From Nevskiales bacterium (GTDB taxonomy: Bacteria > Pseudomonadota > Gammaproteobacteria > Nevskiales > Nevskiaceae): 64,000 nucleotides of DNA. Positions 38,257-47,136 of this stretch are shown piece after piece. Each line of letters opens with the position of its first letter. The stretch's first letter is position 1. Under the pieces are notes generated by a model. The model made no database searches. It saw only the letters and a program-made list of their open reading frames with translations, and was not told where the DNA came from. Location: positions 124,001 through 188,000 of the forward strand of contig JAQVDP010000005.1 in assembly GCA_028698335.1 (NCBI GenBank). The letters are read 5' to 3'. Both the position numbers and the translations under genes were made by a program.

Positions 38257-39486
38257 ATGCTCACCGAACCCGCCTGCAAGAACGTACGCTGCCCTGAGGG
38301 GAAGCCGCGTGTGCGTTGCGCTGATTCAGGCGGCTTGTATCTTGAGGTGACGGAGGCCAGCAAGCGCTGGTTTTGGAAGTATCGCTATGTCGGTAAGGAG
38401 AAGCGTCTGTCGCTGGGAGCGTATCCGTCAGTGAGTCTGCGGCAGGCTCGTCTGGATCGTGACGCGGCGCGAGCGCTATTGCATGCCGGCGCCGATCCTG
38501 TGGCCGCTCGCCAGGATGAAAAGCGAACTCAGCGTATGCGCTTGGGGACTACCTTCGAAGCCGTGGCGCGGACATGGCACGCGCAATGGAAATGCGGCCG
38601 CTCTCAGCGACATGCGGAGTACGTGTTGCGTCGCCTCGAAGCCGATGTGTTTCCCGAAATCGGCACACGCCCGATTACCGAGATCACAGCGCCCCGAATG
38701 CTTGTAGTCGCCAAGAAGATCGAAAGTCGCGGCGCGCTGGATGTTGCCAAGCGCATGCTACAGACCTCGGGGCAAATCATGCGTTACGCCGTGGCGCATG
38801 GGTTGCTGGAGCGAAACCCGGCCGCGGACGTCAAGCCCGGGGACGCGCTGAAGCAACGCAAAAAGCGCCATTACGCGCGTTTGGATGCCAAGGATCTGCC
38901 CGAGCTGCTGCGCAAGATTGAGGCCTATCCGGGAACGCCGTACACGCGCTTCGCAATGCAGCTCATGGTATTGACCTTCGTGCGGACCAGTGAGTTGATC
39001 GAAGCGCGTTGGTCGGAGTTCGATCTGGATGCGGCGGAATGGCGCATTCCGGAAGCACGCATGAAGATGGACACGCCGCATATCGTTCCGCTTTCGCGGC
39101 AGGCACTGCATGTCGTCGAGTGCCTCCAGGAATTGCGGGATCGCAGCGAATACCTGTTCCCCGGCGAGCGCGACCGCGATTCTCACATGAGCAACAACAC
39201 CATCCTCGGTGCGCTCTATCGTATGGGCTATAAAGGCCGCATGACCGGACACGGGTTTCGCGGGATTGCTTCAACGATCCTGCATGAGCTGGGGTGGCGG
39301 CACGATCTGATCGAGATTCAACTTGCCCACGAAGAGCGTGACGAAGTCAGTGCCGCGTACAACTTCGCAACGTATCTGCCGGAACGCCGCAAGATGATGC
39401 AAGCGTGGGCAGATCATGTAGATGGTTTCAAAGCGCCCATCCCCCTTCTTGTGAACATCGTACCGCCGGAGCGAAACGGATTCTAA
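38257..39486 (+). CDS. P4-type tyrosine integrase (DUF4102 arm-binding domain)
   Basis: 409-residue site-specific recombinase. N-terminal arm-binding DUF4102 domain (DSGGLYLEVTEASKRWFWKY, then LGAYPSVSLRQAR), core-binding domain at about 100-200, and catalytic domain with the first Arg in FVRTSELIEARW, H-x-x-R in TGHGFRGIAST, His in LAHEERDE and the nucleophile Tyr in SAAYNFATYLPER. All catalytic residues are present, so it is likely active. Start at ATG 38257 chosen from the family; an earlier in-frame start at 38149 would read through the terminator tail. Confidence 0.93.
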   Translation: MLTEPACKNVRCPEGKPRVRCADSGGLYLEVTEASKRWFWKYRYVGKEKRLSLGAYPSVSLRQARLDRDAARALLHAGADPVAARQDEKRTQRMRLGTTFEAVARTWHAQWKCGRSQRHAEYVLRRLEADVFPEIGTRPITEITAPRMLVVAKKIESRGALDVAKRMLQTSGQIMRYAVAHGLLERNPAADVKPGDALKQRKKRHYARLDAKDLPELLRKIEAYPGTPYTRFAMQLMVLTFVRTSELIEARWSEFDLDAAEWRIPEARMKMDTPHIVPLSRQALHVVECLQELRDRSEYLFPGERDRDSHMSNNTILGALYRMGYKGRMTGHGFRGIASTILHELGWRHDLIEIQLAHEERDEVSAAYNFATYLPERRKMMQAWADHVDGFKAPIPLLVNIVPPERNGF

Positions 39487-39624
39487 TGGACCCACGATGC
39501 GGGGGCTGGCTTAAGATATTTTATCTACCCTGGTGAATTTCCCTTCGCGGTTGCGGTAGTTCTGGCCGGCGTTGACTCGTCTGCGCGACATCAGGTGTCT
39601 CGACTCATGTTGATGGTGCATTGC

Positions 39625-39638
39625 TTGATTCAAGTCAA
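39625..39638. promoter_or_regulatory. FNR/ANR-like box upstream of the metal gene cluster
   Basis: TTGATTCAAGTCAA, 9 of 10 to TTGAT-N4-ATCAA. A -10-like GATAGT at 39660-39665 puts the expected start near 39673, i.e. the box centred at about -41.5, the classical class II activator distance. A near copy stands before copA (47034). Confidence 0.55.
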
Positions 39639-39674
39639 TGCGGAGTCGTTCATGACGTCGATAGTCTTCATCCT

Positions 39675-40100
39675 ATGGGACGAATATCGACATCAATGCT
39701 GAGGCTGCTACGCGCGTGGTGCACATCGCTCCGTCGTGCGCTAATGGCCTTGTTGATTGCGTCGCTCGTGCAGACTCCCGCATTGGGCTTCGGTCCATGT
39801 CCGATGCCGAATGCGGATGCGATTCATGGTGGAGCCGTGTACGGTCATCTCGCCGTTGCGATTAACATTGCCTCCAGCGCTATGTCGATGGAGCATTGTC
39901 CGCATCACGCTAATGGCGAGGTTTCGAAGCTCTTCTGTCCGGCAAGTTGCTGCTGCGCGGTAGCGGGTTCCGTTCCACCGGTGCTGCCGGAATTACCATT
40001 GGCACATACGCCAGTCGCCTTGCGGGGCGTGCTGGAAACATTGATGCCACCCTCTCTGCCTCACGCTGTCCCCACACCGCCACCGCGAACCAGCGCCTGA
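39675..40100 (+). CDS. Small exported Cys/His-containing protein, unknown
   Basis: 141 residues, with a hydrophobic segment at about residues 20-36 (RRALMALLIASLVQTPALG) that looks like a signal peptide. The mature part has Met/His/Cys groups (SMEHCPHHAN, FCPASCCCAV), resembling small DUF2946-like proteins found with copper genes, and a Pro-rich end. Probably periplasmic and metal related; this is inference from composition and from the CusCBA genes that follow. An alternative start is the ATG 39696. Codon use is less GC-biased than in core genes. Confidence 0.6.
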   Translation: MGRISTSMLRLLRAWCTSLRRALMALLIASLVQTPALGFGPCPMPNADAIHGGAVYGHLAVAINIASSAMSMEHCPHHANGEVSKLFCPASCCCAVAGSVPPVLPELPLAHTPVALRGVLETLMPPSLPHAVPTPPPRTSA

Positions 40101-40250
40101 GCATCCGGATCGCAGCCTGATTGCGATATTTCGGGCGTCCATAGATCTTCGCGTGGAGTTCGCGCGTCGTCTGACGTGGGTGCGAGTCACAAACCTCATT
40201 TGCATTCGTCGTTGCCCGGATAAGACGGGGTTTACCTGTGGAGACACAAA

Positions 40251-40531
40251 ATGCTCAGCTTGAGGCGCTGCGGCAGTGCAGTTCTGTTGGCGTTCGCCCC
40301 ATTGGCGGCCTCGCTAGCGGATGTCCGATCCCCGGCACGCCCGATTTCACCAGTGCCGACTCGCCGCTGCACCGCAAGGACGAGGCCGCGCTGGCGCGCA
40401 GCGTCCTCGACGGTTTCCAGTCGCCCGGTTCGCCGATGGCGATGCCGCCTCGCATCGGCATGCCGTCGCTGGTCGACGAGCAGGCCATCGCCCTCGTGCG
40501 CTACCGCATGCGCGGTTCGGGCGGCAAGTGA
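40251..40531 (+). pseudogene. Frameshifted exported protein, cytochrome-c-like remnant
   Basis: A ribosome site (GGAG, 40240-40243) precedes ATG 40251, which opens a signal peptide (MLSLRRCGSAVLLAFAPLAA). Around 40315-40330 the meaningful reading moves to another frame, where PGTPDFTSADSPLHRKDEAA and then MAMPPRIGMPSLVDEQAIAL-VRYRMRG run to a stop at 40531. The latter resembles the last helix and Met-ligand loop of small c-type cytochromes, but no CxxCH heme site is present. So it is probably a deleted and frameshifted relic. Confidence 0.4.
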
Positions 40532-40644
40532 GTTCGCTCGTCCGGCCAGCCGTATCTCTTTCAAACCGGATCAGGACGCGCGTCCGCCTGCGCCGGACTT
40601 TCCAGGACGCGATTCCTCCCCCAGTCATTCAAGGAGCCGTTTCG

Positions 40645-40956
40645 ATGAACACCACCCAAGCTTTGCGCTTTGCTGCCATGGCCGTTGCTGTTTCGCTGTC
40701 GCTGCCGGCTTTCGCCGACCCTCCCGGCAAGAACCCGGGCAGCACCCATCCACACGAACCGCTGCCACCGAGCAACGTCGTCTGCACACCCAAGGCTGGC
40801 ACGGAGTCGATGCAGCACGACCCGAAAGATCACCCGATGCCGGAAACGAGGGGCATGAAGAACATGGACCCTGCGATGCACATGCTCGACTGCGTGGATC
40901 CGGACGCCGAGGCCCCTAGCGAAAAGCTGCACGAGCACAAGAAGCTCGGCGGCTGA
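40645..40956 (+). CDS. Small periplasmic His/Met-rich protein (metal-related)
   Basis: 103 residues with a good signal peptide (MNTTQALRFAAMAVAVSLSL-PAFA). The mature chain has two Cys (NVVCTPKAG, HMLDCVDPD) and Met/His runs (MQHDPKDHPM, KNMDPAMHM), suitable for soft metal binding. A strong ribosome site AAGGAG lies 8 bases upstream. Directly before the CusC-like gene, so it may be a periplasmic copper carrier in the place of CusF, though it does not look like CusF. Confidence 0.7.
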   Translation: MNTTQALRFAAMAVAVSLSLPAFADPPGKNPGSTHPHEPLPPSNVVCTPKAGTESMQHDPKDHPMPETRGMKNMDPAMHMLDCVDPDAEAPSEKLHEHKKLGG

Positions 40957-40965
40957 CGATCCAGG

Positions 40966-40994
40966 TCCGGCTGCGGCGCACTGCCGCAGCCGGA
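40966..40994. terminator. Perfect 11-bp hairpin between small metal protein and CusC-like gene
   Basis: TCCGGCTGCGG / CCGCAGCCGGA around a 7-base loop, no T tract. Could attenuate transcription or protect the upstream message. Confidence 0.5.
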
Positions 40995-41030
40995 TCGATC
41001 CGATTTCCAACAAGCGGATTCGATGACACG

Positions 41031-42350
41031 ATGCGAGTGAACAAGCGCTATTGCCGAATGGCCCCGTTCGCGTGGATGGCCTGTGTATTGCTGTCTACTG
41101 CGCCAATCTGGACAGTGTCTGCAGCTGAGCCGGACGCGCGTGCAATGACGATGGACCGGGCCGTTGCGACGGCGGTAGCAAGCAATCCCGGCCTCGACGA
41201 ACTGCGCCGCAGGGCGGCTGCGGCCGCCGCAATTCCGTCGCAGGTCGGTACCTTGCCCGATCCGCGCCTCAATCTCGGTGCGGCCAATCTGCCGGTCGAC
41301 ACGTTCGCGCTCGATCAGGAGCCGATGACGCAGCTGCAGATCGGCGTCACACAGGTGTTCCCGTTCCCCGGCAAGCTCGGCCTGCGACGTGAGATGGCAC
41401 AGGCCGAGGCGGATGCCGCTGCCGATTCTGTCGACGAGGCGCGACTGCGTCTGGTGCGCGACGTCAGGGCATTGTGGTGGGAGTTGTTCTACCTGGACAG
41501 GGCGATAGAGACCGTTGAGCGCAACCGTTCGTTGCTGCGCCAGCTGGTCGACGTCGCCCGCACGAAGTACGAAGTCGGGCGCGGCCTACAGCAGGATGTA
41601 CTGCTGGCCCAGGTCGAACTGTCGCGTCTGCAGGACATGGCGCTGCAGATCGACGGCATGCGTGCGATGTCCGTGGCTCGGTTCAACGCTTTGCTGGCGC
41701 GGCCGGCGCAAACACCGGTTCCGATGCTCCGAACGGTTTCGTCGTCCGAACTGCCTGTGCCACCGGACGCAGCGAAGTTGCAGGCGCTGGCTGAGCGGGG
41801 GCGTCCCTGGCTATCGCAGCTGCGGCATCAGCTCGATGCGGCGCAGTCGGCGCAGGCGCTGGCGCGCAAGGAGTACGTTCCGGACTTGGGTGTCACCGCC
41901 AGCTACGGCTGGCGCGACGGCAACAACGCCGACGGCTCGGCACGCGCCGACTTCGCCAGCGCGATGATCAGCATCAGCCTGCCACTGTTCGCATCACGCA
42001 AGCAGGATCAATTGGTCGCACAGCGCGGTGCAGAACGTGCGGCGCGCGAACAGGCACTGGCCGATGCCCGCAACCGGGTGCACGCCGATATCGCGGCTGC
42101 ACTCGCCGACTACCGGCGCGCGCGCGACGAAATGGCACTGTTTGACGACGGCATCCTGCCGCAGACCGCACAGGCGGTCGAGTCGATGCTGGCCGGCTAC
42201 CAGGTCAACAAGGTGGACTTCCTCACGTTGGTTCGTACGCAGGTCACCCTTTACAACCACGAATTGCAGCGCTGGCGCGCACTGTCGCAGGCGCAGCAGG
42301 CGCTGGCGACCCTCACCGCCGCCGCCGGCAAGGAGACATTCGATGAATAA
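41031..42350 (+). CDS. Outer-membrane factor of RND efflux, CusC/TolC family
   Basis: 439-residue TolC-family protein with a signal peptide (FAWMACVLLSTAPIWTVSA). Two OEP repeats of long helices: the first from about residue 40 (VATAVASNPGLDELRRRAAA, GTLPDPRLNLGAANLP), the second from about 240 (LAERGRPWLSQLRHQLDAAQ, ARKEYVPDLGVTASYGWRDG). This is the channel through the outer membrane for the CusBA genes that follow; it overlaps the adaptor gene by 8 bases. No lipobox, unlike E. coli CusC. Confidence 0.88.
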   Translation: MRVNKRYCRMAPFAWMACVLLSTAPIWTVSAAEPDARAMTMDRAVATAVASNPGLDELRRRAAAAAAIPSQVGTLPDPRLNLGAANLPVDTFALDQEPMTQLQIGVTQVFPFPGKLGLRREMAQAEADAAADSVDEARLRLVRDVRALWWELFYLDRAIETVERNRSLLRQLVDVARTKYEVGRGLQQDVLLAQVELSRLQDMALQIDGMRAMSVARFNALLARPAQTPVPMLRTVSSSELPVPPDAAKLQALAERGRPWLSQLRHQLDAAQSAQALARKEYVPDLGVTASYGWRDGNNADGSARADFASAMISISLPLFASRKQDQLVAQRGAERAAREQALADARNRVHADIAAALADYRRARDEMALFDDGILPQTAQAVESMLAGYQVNKVDFLTLVRTQVTLYNHELQRWRALSQAQQALATLTAAAGKETFDE

Positions 42351-43776
42351 GGCAGGTCTAGCAACCGTCGTGTTTGCGCTCGCCGCGGTCGCTGCCGCCG
42401 CGTACTGGCTGGGGCGATCGCAGGCGCCGGCGACCGCAGCGGCGGCATCCCAGCCACAAACGCGCAAGGTGCTGTTCTACCGCAATCCCATGAACCCGTC
42501 GGTGACTTCTCCAGTACCGGCGAAGGACGAGATGGGGATGGACTATGTGCCGGTCTATGCCGAGGAAGCGGCGGCGGAGCGTAAGGTGCTTTTCTACCGC
42601 AACCCCATGAATCCCTCCGTGACGTCGCCGGTACCGGCCAAGGACGAGATGGGCATGGAGTACGTACCGGTCTACGCCGATGCGGGTGCGCAGTCGGCGC
42701 CGGGCACCGTGATGATCGACGCCGCCATCGCGCAGAACATCGGCGTGCGCACGGCGCTCGCCGAGCGCCGCACCATGACGCGGCAGATCCGCACGGTCGG
42801 CCGCGTCGACTACGACGAGCAGGGGCTGTCGCACGTGCATCTGCGCAGCGAGGGCTGGGTCGAGAAACTCCTCGTCGCCGAGACCGGACAGGCAGTGAAA
42901 GCCGGTCAGCCGCTGCTGACGCTGTACTCGCCGCTGATCGTCAGCACCGAGCAGGAGTACCGGCTGGCCCTGCGCGGCGTCGCCGCGCTGGGTGACGACA
43001 CGCCGTTGGAAATCGCCGAACAGGCCCGGGCGCTGCTGGCCAGCACCGCCGAACGCCTGCGTCTGCTGGACGTGCCCGAAGCCGAGCTTATGCGCCTTCA
43101 GCGCGGTGGCGACATCCGCCGCGAAATCACGCTGACCGCGCCCGCGTCCGGCATCGTCCAGTACATCGGTGCACGCGAAGGCCAGTTCCTCGCGGCGCAG
43201 GCGGACGTGTTCCGCGTTGCTGACCTGTCGACCGTGTGGGTGCTGGCGGATCTGTACGAGGACGAAGTGCCGTGGGTGCAGGTCGGCGACCGCGCCGAGC
43301 TGCGCCTGCGCGGCGTACCGGGCGAAGCGCTGCAGGCGCGCGTCGACTACGTCTACCCGTACCTCGAAGGCAAGACACGCACGCAGAAAGTGCGGCTCGT
43401 GCTGCCGAATCCGGAGGGGCTGATCAAGCCGGATATGTATGCCGACGTTACGCTCGACGCCGGCCGCCGGATCGAAGCGGTCACGGTTCCGGACGCAGCG
43501 ATCGTGCGATCGGGGACGCGCGCGCAGGTGTTCGTGCAGACCGCGCCGGGCCGCTTCGAGCCACGCGAGGTCCAGCTCGGCGCCGTGGCGGGCGGCTACG
43601 TGCAGGTGCTCGAAGGTGTCGACGCTGGCGACCCGGTCGTCGTCTCGAGTCAGTTCCTGATCGATTCGGAGTCGAAGCTGCGCGAAGCGGCGGCAAAGAT
43701 GACACCGCAGGCCGCCAGCGATCACGACGCGACGAATATGGACGCCGAGCCGCAGGCACCGGCGCACTCACACTGA
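42343..43776 (+). CDS. cusB: Periplasmic adaptor of heavy-metal RND efflux, CusB-like, with duplicated metal-binding-type domain
   Basis: 477-residue membrane-fusion protein with an N-terminal membrane anchor. Residues 42-74 and 81-113 are near-identical copies of the heavy-metal-binding domain normally seen as YxCPMHP...CPxCGM; here both read FYRNPMNPSVTSPVPAKDEM-GM, with Cys and His of that motif replaced but Met kept. Then barrel-sandwich, alpha-hairpin (about residue 215-260) and beta-barrel parts (VRTALAERRTMTRQIRTVGR; SLIVSTEQEYRLALRG-like; VLADLYEDEVPWVQVGD). Met residues match those that bind Cu(I)/Ag(I) in CusB. Between the cusC-like and cusA genes. Confidence 0.9.
   Translation: MNKAGLATVVFALAAVAAAAYWLGRSQAPATAAAASQPQTRKVLFYRNPMNPSVTSPVPAKDEMGMDYVPVYAEEAAAERKVLFYRNPMNPSVTSPVPAKDEMGMEYVPVYADAGAQSAPGTVMIDAAIAQNIGVRTALAERRTMTRQIRTVGRVDYDEQGLSHVHLRSEGWVEKLLVAETGQAVKAGQPLLTLYSPLIVSTEQEYRLALRGVAALGDDTPLEIAEQARALLASTAERLRLLDVPEAELMRLQRGGDIRREITLTAPASGIVQYIGAREGQFLAAQADVFRVADLSTVWVLADLYEDEVPWVQVGDRAELRLRGVPGEALQARVDYVYPYLEGKTRTQKVRLVLPNPEGLIKPDMYADVTLDAGRRIEAVTVPDAAIVRSGTRAQVFVQTAPGRFEPREVQLGAVAGGYVQVLEGVDAGDPVVVSSQFLIDSESKLREAAAKMTPQAASDHDATNMDAEPQAPAHSH
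42466..42680 (+). repeat. Tandem 98-base duplication within cusB-like gene
   Basis: Units 42466-42563 and 42583-42680, separated by 19 bases coding for EAAAER-like residues. Differences are almost all at third codon positions, so the protein copies are kept nearly the same (one Asp/Glu change). Confidence 0.9.
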
Positions 43777-43789
43777 CGGGACGCCGCGC

Positions 43790-46700
43790 ATGATCCAGAA
43801 TCTCATATCCGCGTCGCTGAAGAACCGCCTGCTGGTGCTGATCTTCACGCTGATCGCGCTCGCAGCCGGCATCTGGGCGCTGCGCTCGACACCGCTCGAC
43901 GCGATCCCGGACCTGTCGGACGTGCAGGTCATCGTCTTCACCGAGTTTCCCGGACAGGCGCCGCAGGTGGTCGAGGACCAGGTCACCTATCCGCTGACGA
44001 CCTCAATGCTCGCGGTGCCGTACGCCAAGGTCGTGCGCGGCTATTCGTTCTTCGGGTTCTCGTTCGTTTATATCCTGTTCGAGGACGGCACCGACATGTA
44101 CTGGGCGCGCTCGCGCGTGCTCGAGTACCTGAACTACGTGAGCAAGCGCCTGCCTGCCGGCGTGACGCCGACGCTGGGGCCCGATGCCACGGGCGTGGGC
44201 TGGGTCTACGAGTACGCGCTGGTCGACAAGAGCGGACAGCGCGACCTGGCACAGCTGCGCTCCTTGCAGGACTGGTATCTGCGCTACCAGTTGCAGACGG
44301 TGCCGGGCGTGTCGGAGGTTGCCTCGGTCGGGGGCTACGTCAAGCAATACCAGGTTGAAGTCGATCCGGACGCGCTCGCGGCCTACGGGATCCCTCTGTC
44401 GCATGTGCGCATGGCGATTCAGCGCTCCAACAACGACGTCGGCGGCAAGCTCATAGAGATGGCCGAGACCGAATACATGGTGCGCGGCTTGGGCTACATC
44501 AAGTCTCTAGACGACCTGCGGCGCATTCCGGTCGGCAGCGACGGCAAGGGTACGCCGGTGCGGCTGGCCGACATCGCGCAGGTGCATCTGGGTCCGGAAC
44601 TGCGCCGCGGGCTCGCCGAATACAACGGCGAGGGCGAGGTCGCCGGCGGCGTCGTCATCATGCGCTACGGCGGCGACGCGCTGGCAACGATCCATGCGGT
44701 ACGTGCCAAGCTCAACGCGCTGAAGGGAGGTTTGCCAGAAGGCGTGGAGATCGTGCCGGTTTACGACCGCGGTGCGCTGATCGAGCGCGCAGTCGAAAAT
44801 CTACAGGGGAAGCTGCTGGAAGAGTTTATCGTCGTCAGCCTGATCTGCGTCGCCTTCCTGCTGCACGTGCGCTCCGCCCTTGTCGCCATCCTGACACTTC
44901 CGATCGGCGTGCTGCTCGCGTTCCTCGTGATGCGTTATCAGGGCCTGTCGGCGAACATCATGTCGCTGGGCGGCATTGCCATCGCGATCGGTGCGATGGT
45001 CGACGGCGCGATCGTCATGATCGAGAACGCGCACAAGCACCTGGAACGCGCACCGCGCGAGTCCGACGGGCGATTGCCGGCACACGAACGCTGGCGCGCA
45101 ATCGAGGCTTCGGCAAGGGAAGTCGGCCCAGCGCTGTTCTTCTCGCTGCTGATCATCACCGTGTCATTCCTGCCGGTATTCACGTTGCAGGCCCAGGAAG
45201 GCCGGTTGTTCTCACCGCTGGCGTTCACCAAGACCTACGCGATGGCCGCAGCCGCGCTGCTGGCCGTGACGCTGACGCCGGTGCTGATGGGCTGGCTGAT
45301 CCGCGGCAAGGTGCTGCCCGAGGCGCGCAATCCGATCAACCGGGCGCTGCACCTCGTGCACACGCCAGTTCTCCGCCTGGCCATGCGTTGGCGCGCGCTG
45401 ACACTGATGCTGGCCAGTGCGCTGCTGGTTGTGACGCTGTGGCCGGCCGCCAAACTCGGCTCGGAGTTCATGCCGCCGCTCGACGAGGGCGACATCCTCT
45501 ACATGCCGACGACCTTTCCCGGCATCTCGATTACGAAGGCGAAAGAGCTTTTGCAGCAGACCGACCGGATCCTGAAGACGTTTCCGGAAGTCCAGAGCGT
45601 GTTCGGCAAGATCGGCCGCGCCGACACCGCGACCGACCCGGCGCCGCTGGCGATGATCGAGACCACCGTACGCCTCAATCCGCGCAACCAGTGGCCTGAT
45701 CCGGACAAGACGACGCGCGACCTGATGCGCGAGATGGACGCGGCAATCCGGTTCCCCGGTGTCGCCAATGCCTGGACCATGCCGATCAAGACGCGTATCG
45801 ACATGCTGTCGACCGGCATCAAGACGCCGGTCGGCATCAAGATATCGGGACCGGACCTCAAGGAACTGCAGCGCATCGGTGGCGATATCGAACGCACGCT
45901 CAAGGCGCTGCCCGACACCGTATCCGCGTACGCCGACCGTGCCGTCGGCGGCTACTACCTCGACTTCGACATCGACCGCGAACAGGCGGCGCGCTACGGC
46001 CTCACCGTCGGCGACGTGCAGGACGTGATCGCCACCGCGATCGGCGGCATGAACGTCACGCAGACCGTCGAGGGGCTGGAACGCTACCCGGTGAACCTGC
46101 GCTATCCGCGCGAGCTGCGCGACAACGTCGATGCGCTCAAGCGCGTGCTGCTGCCCACACCTGGCGGCGCCCAGATCCCGCTGTCACTGGTGGCGGAGCT
46201 GCAGTTGCGTCGTGGCCCGCCGGCCATCAAGAGCGAGAACGCCAGACCCAACGCGTGGATCTACGTCGATATCGAAGGCTCTGACATCGGTGGCTACGTG
46301 CAGCGCGCACAGCAGGCGGTGCGCGAGAACGTCCAGATACCGCCCGGTTACACGCTGGCGTGGTCGGGCCAGTTCGAATACATGCAACGGGCGGCGCAAC
46401 GTCTCAAACTGGTCGTGCCGGCGACGCTGGCGATCATCTTCCTCCTGCTCTTCTTCAACTTCCGCAACGCCTCGGCACCGCTCGTGGTGATGCTGTCGAT
46501 TCCGTTCTCGCTGATCGGCGGCGTGTGGATGCTGTGGCTGTACGGTTTCAACTTGTCGGTCGCCGTGGCGGTCGGCTTTATCGCGCTCGCCGGCGTCGCC
46601 GCCGAGATCGGCGTGCTGGTGCTGACCTTCATCGACCACGCTGTGGCCGAAACGCGGCGCGCCGCCGGGCGCGCGCTGAACGCAGACGAGATCCGCGACG

Positions 46701-46978
46701 CGGCCCTGCACGGCACCGCCGAGCGCGTTCGCCCCATCGCAATGACCGCTGCGGCGATCATCGCCGGCCTGCTGCCGATCTTCTGGGGGCACGGCACTGG
46801 CTCCGAGGTCATGCAGCGCATCGCCGTGCCGATGGTCGGCGGCATGGTCACGACGACGGTCCTGTGCCTGCTCGTGCTGCCGGTGATCTATTCGCTGGTG
46901 CTGCAGGTCAAGGAGCGCGGGCTACGCGCGCCGGTGCCGATCCGCACTCGCGCCACAGCAGACGAAGGCGAGTTGTAG
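43790..46978 (+). CDS. cusA: Heavy-metal RND transporter, CusA type
   Basis: 1062-residue proton-driven inner-membrane pump of the HME-RND group. First helix LLVLIFTLIALAAGIWAL, porter-domain start TPLDAIPDLSDVQVIVFTEF, central helices with GGIAIAIGAMVDGAIVMIEN (helix 4, the HME signature with Asp residues), and a matching C-terminal half (VAVGFIALAGVAAEIGVLVL). Porter Met residues are present as in Cu(I)/Ag(I) pumps. Together with the CusC- and CusB-like genes it forms a complete efflux complex. No CusRS two-component genes nearby. Confidence 0.94.
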   Translation: MIQNLISASLKNRLLVLIFTLIALAAGIWALRSTPLDAIPDLSDVQVIVFTEFPGQAPQVVEDQVTYPLTTSMLAVPYAKVVRGYSFFGFSFVYILFEDGTDMYWARSRVLEYLNYVSKRLPAGVTPTLGPDATGVGWVYEYALVDKSGQRDLAQLRSLQDWYLRYQLQTVPGVSEVASVGGYVKQYQVEVDPDALAAYGIPLSHVRMAIQRSNNDVGGKLIEMAETEYMVRGLGYIKSLDDLRRIPVGSDGKGTPVRLADIAQVHLGPELRRGLAEYNGEGEVAGGVVIMRYGGDALATIHAVRAKLNALKGGLPEGVEIVPVYDRGALIERAVENLQGKLLEEFIVVSLICVAFLLHVRSALVAILTLPIGVLLAFLVMRYQGLSANIMSLGGIAIAIGAMVDGAIVMIENAHKHLERAPRESDGRLPAHERWRAIEASAREVGPALFFSLLIITVSFLPVFTLQAQEGRLFSPLAFTKTYAMAAAALLAVTLTPVLMGWLIRGKVLPEARNPINRALHLVHTPVLRLAMRWRALTLMLASALLVVTLWPAAKLGSEFMPPLDEGDILYMPTTFPGISITKAKELLQQTDRILKTFPEVQSVFGKIGRADTATDPAPLAMIETTVRLNPRNQWPDPDKTTRDLMREMDAAIRFPGVANAWTMPIKTRIDMLSTGIKTPVGIKISGPDLKELQRIGGDIERTLKALPDTVSAYADRAVGGYYLDFDIDREQAARYGLTVGDVQDVIATAIGGMNVTQTVEGLERYPVNLRYPRELRDNVDALKRVLLPTPGGAQIPLSLVAELQLRRGPPAIKSENARPNAWIYVDIEGSDIGGYVQRAQQAVRENVQIPPGYTLAWSGQFEYMQRAAQRLKLVVPATLAIIFLLLFFNFRNASAPLVVMLSIPFSLIGGVWMLWLYGFNLSVAVAVGFIALAGVAAEIGVLVLTFIDHAVAETRRAAGRALNADEIRDAALHGTAERVRPIAMTAAAIIAGLLPIFWGHGTGSEVMQRIAVPMVGGMVTTTVLCLLVLPVIYSLVLQVKERGLRAPVPIRTRATADEGEL

Positions 46979-47033
46979 CGCATGCTGCGCACGGGGCAAG
47001 GCTCGGCAGTGGGCGGACATCGTGTTGGCATGC

Positions 47034-47047
47034 TTGATTCACGTCAT
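47034..47047. promoter_or_regulatory. FNR/ANR-like box upstream of copA
   Basis: TTGATTCACGTCAT, 8 of 10 to the FNR consensus. The 19-base context 47031-47049 is identical in 17 positions to that at 39622-39640, so the two promoters share a real element, whatever binds it. Confidence 0.5.
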
Positions 47048-47136
47048 TGTCGTTCGCTGTGCGTGGATGCACCCTGTGCAAGCTGGCGGTGCTGCGCGGC
47101 CGGTACTCGAGGCACTATGCAGGAGGATCACAGCAG

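Noticed and set aside
38082..40000. Prophage
   Set aside because: Only an integrase is present; no phage structural, lysis or repressor genes follow, so a genomic island is more likely.
40321..40644. Long N-terminal extension of the 103-residue periplasmic protein
   Set aside because: Arg-rich shadow of the relic gene; the ATG at 40645 has a strong ribosome site and signal peptide.
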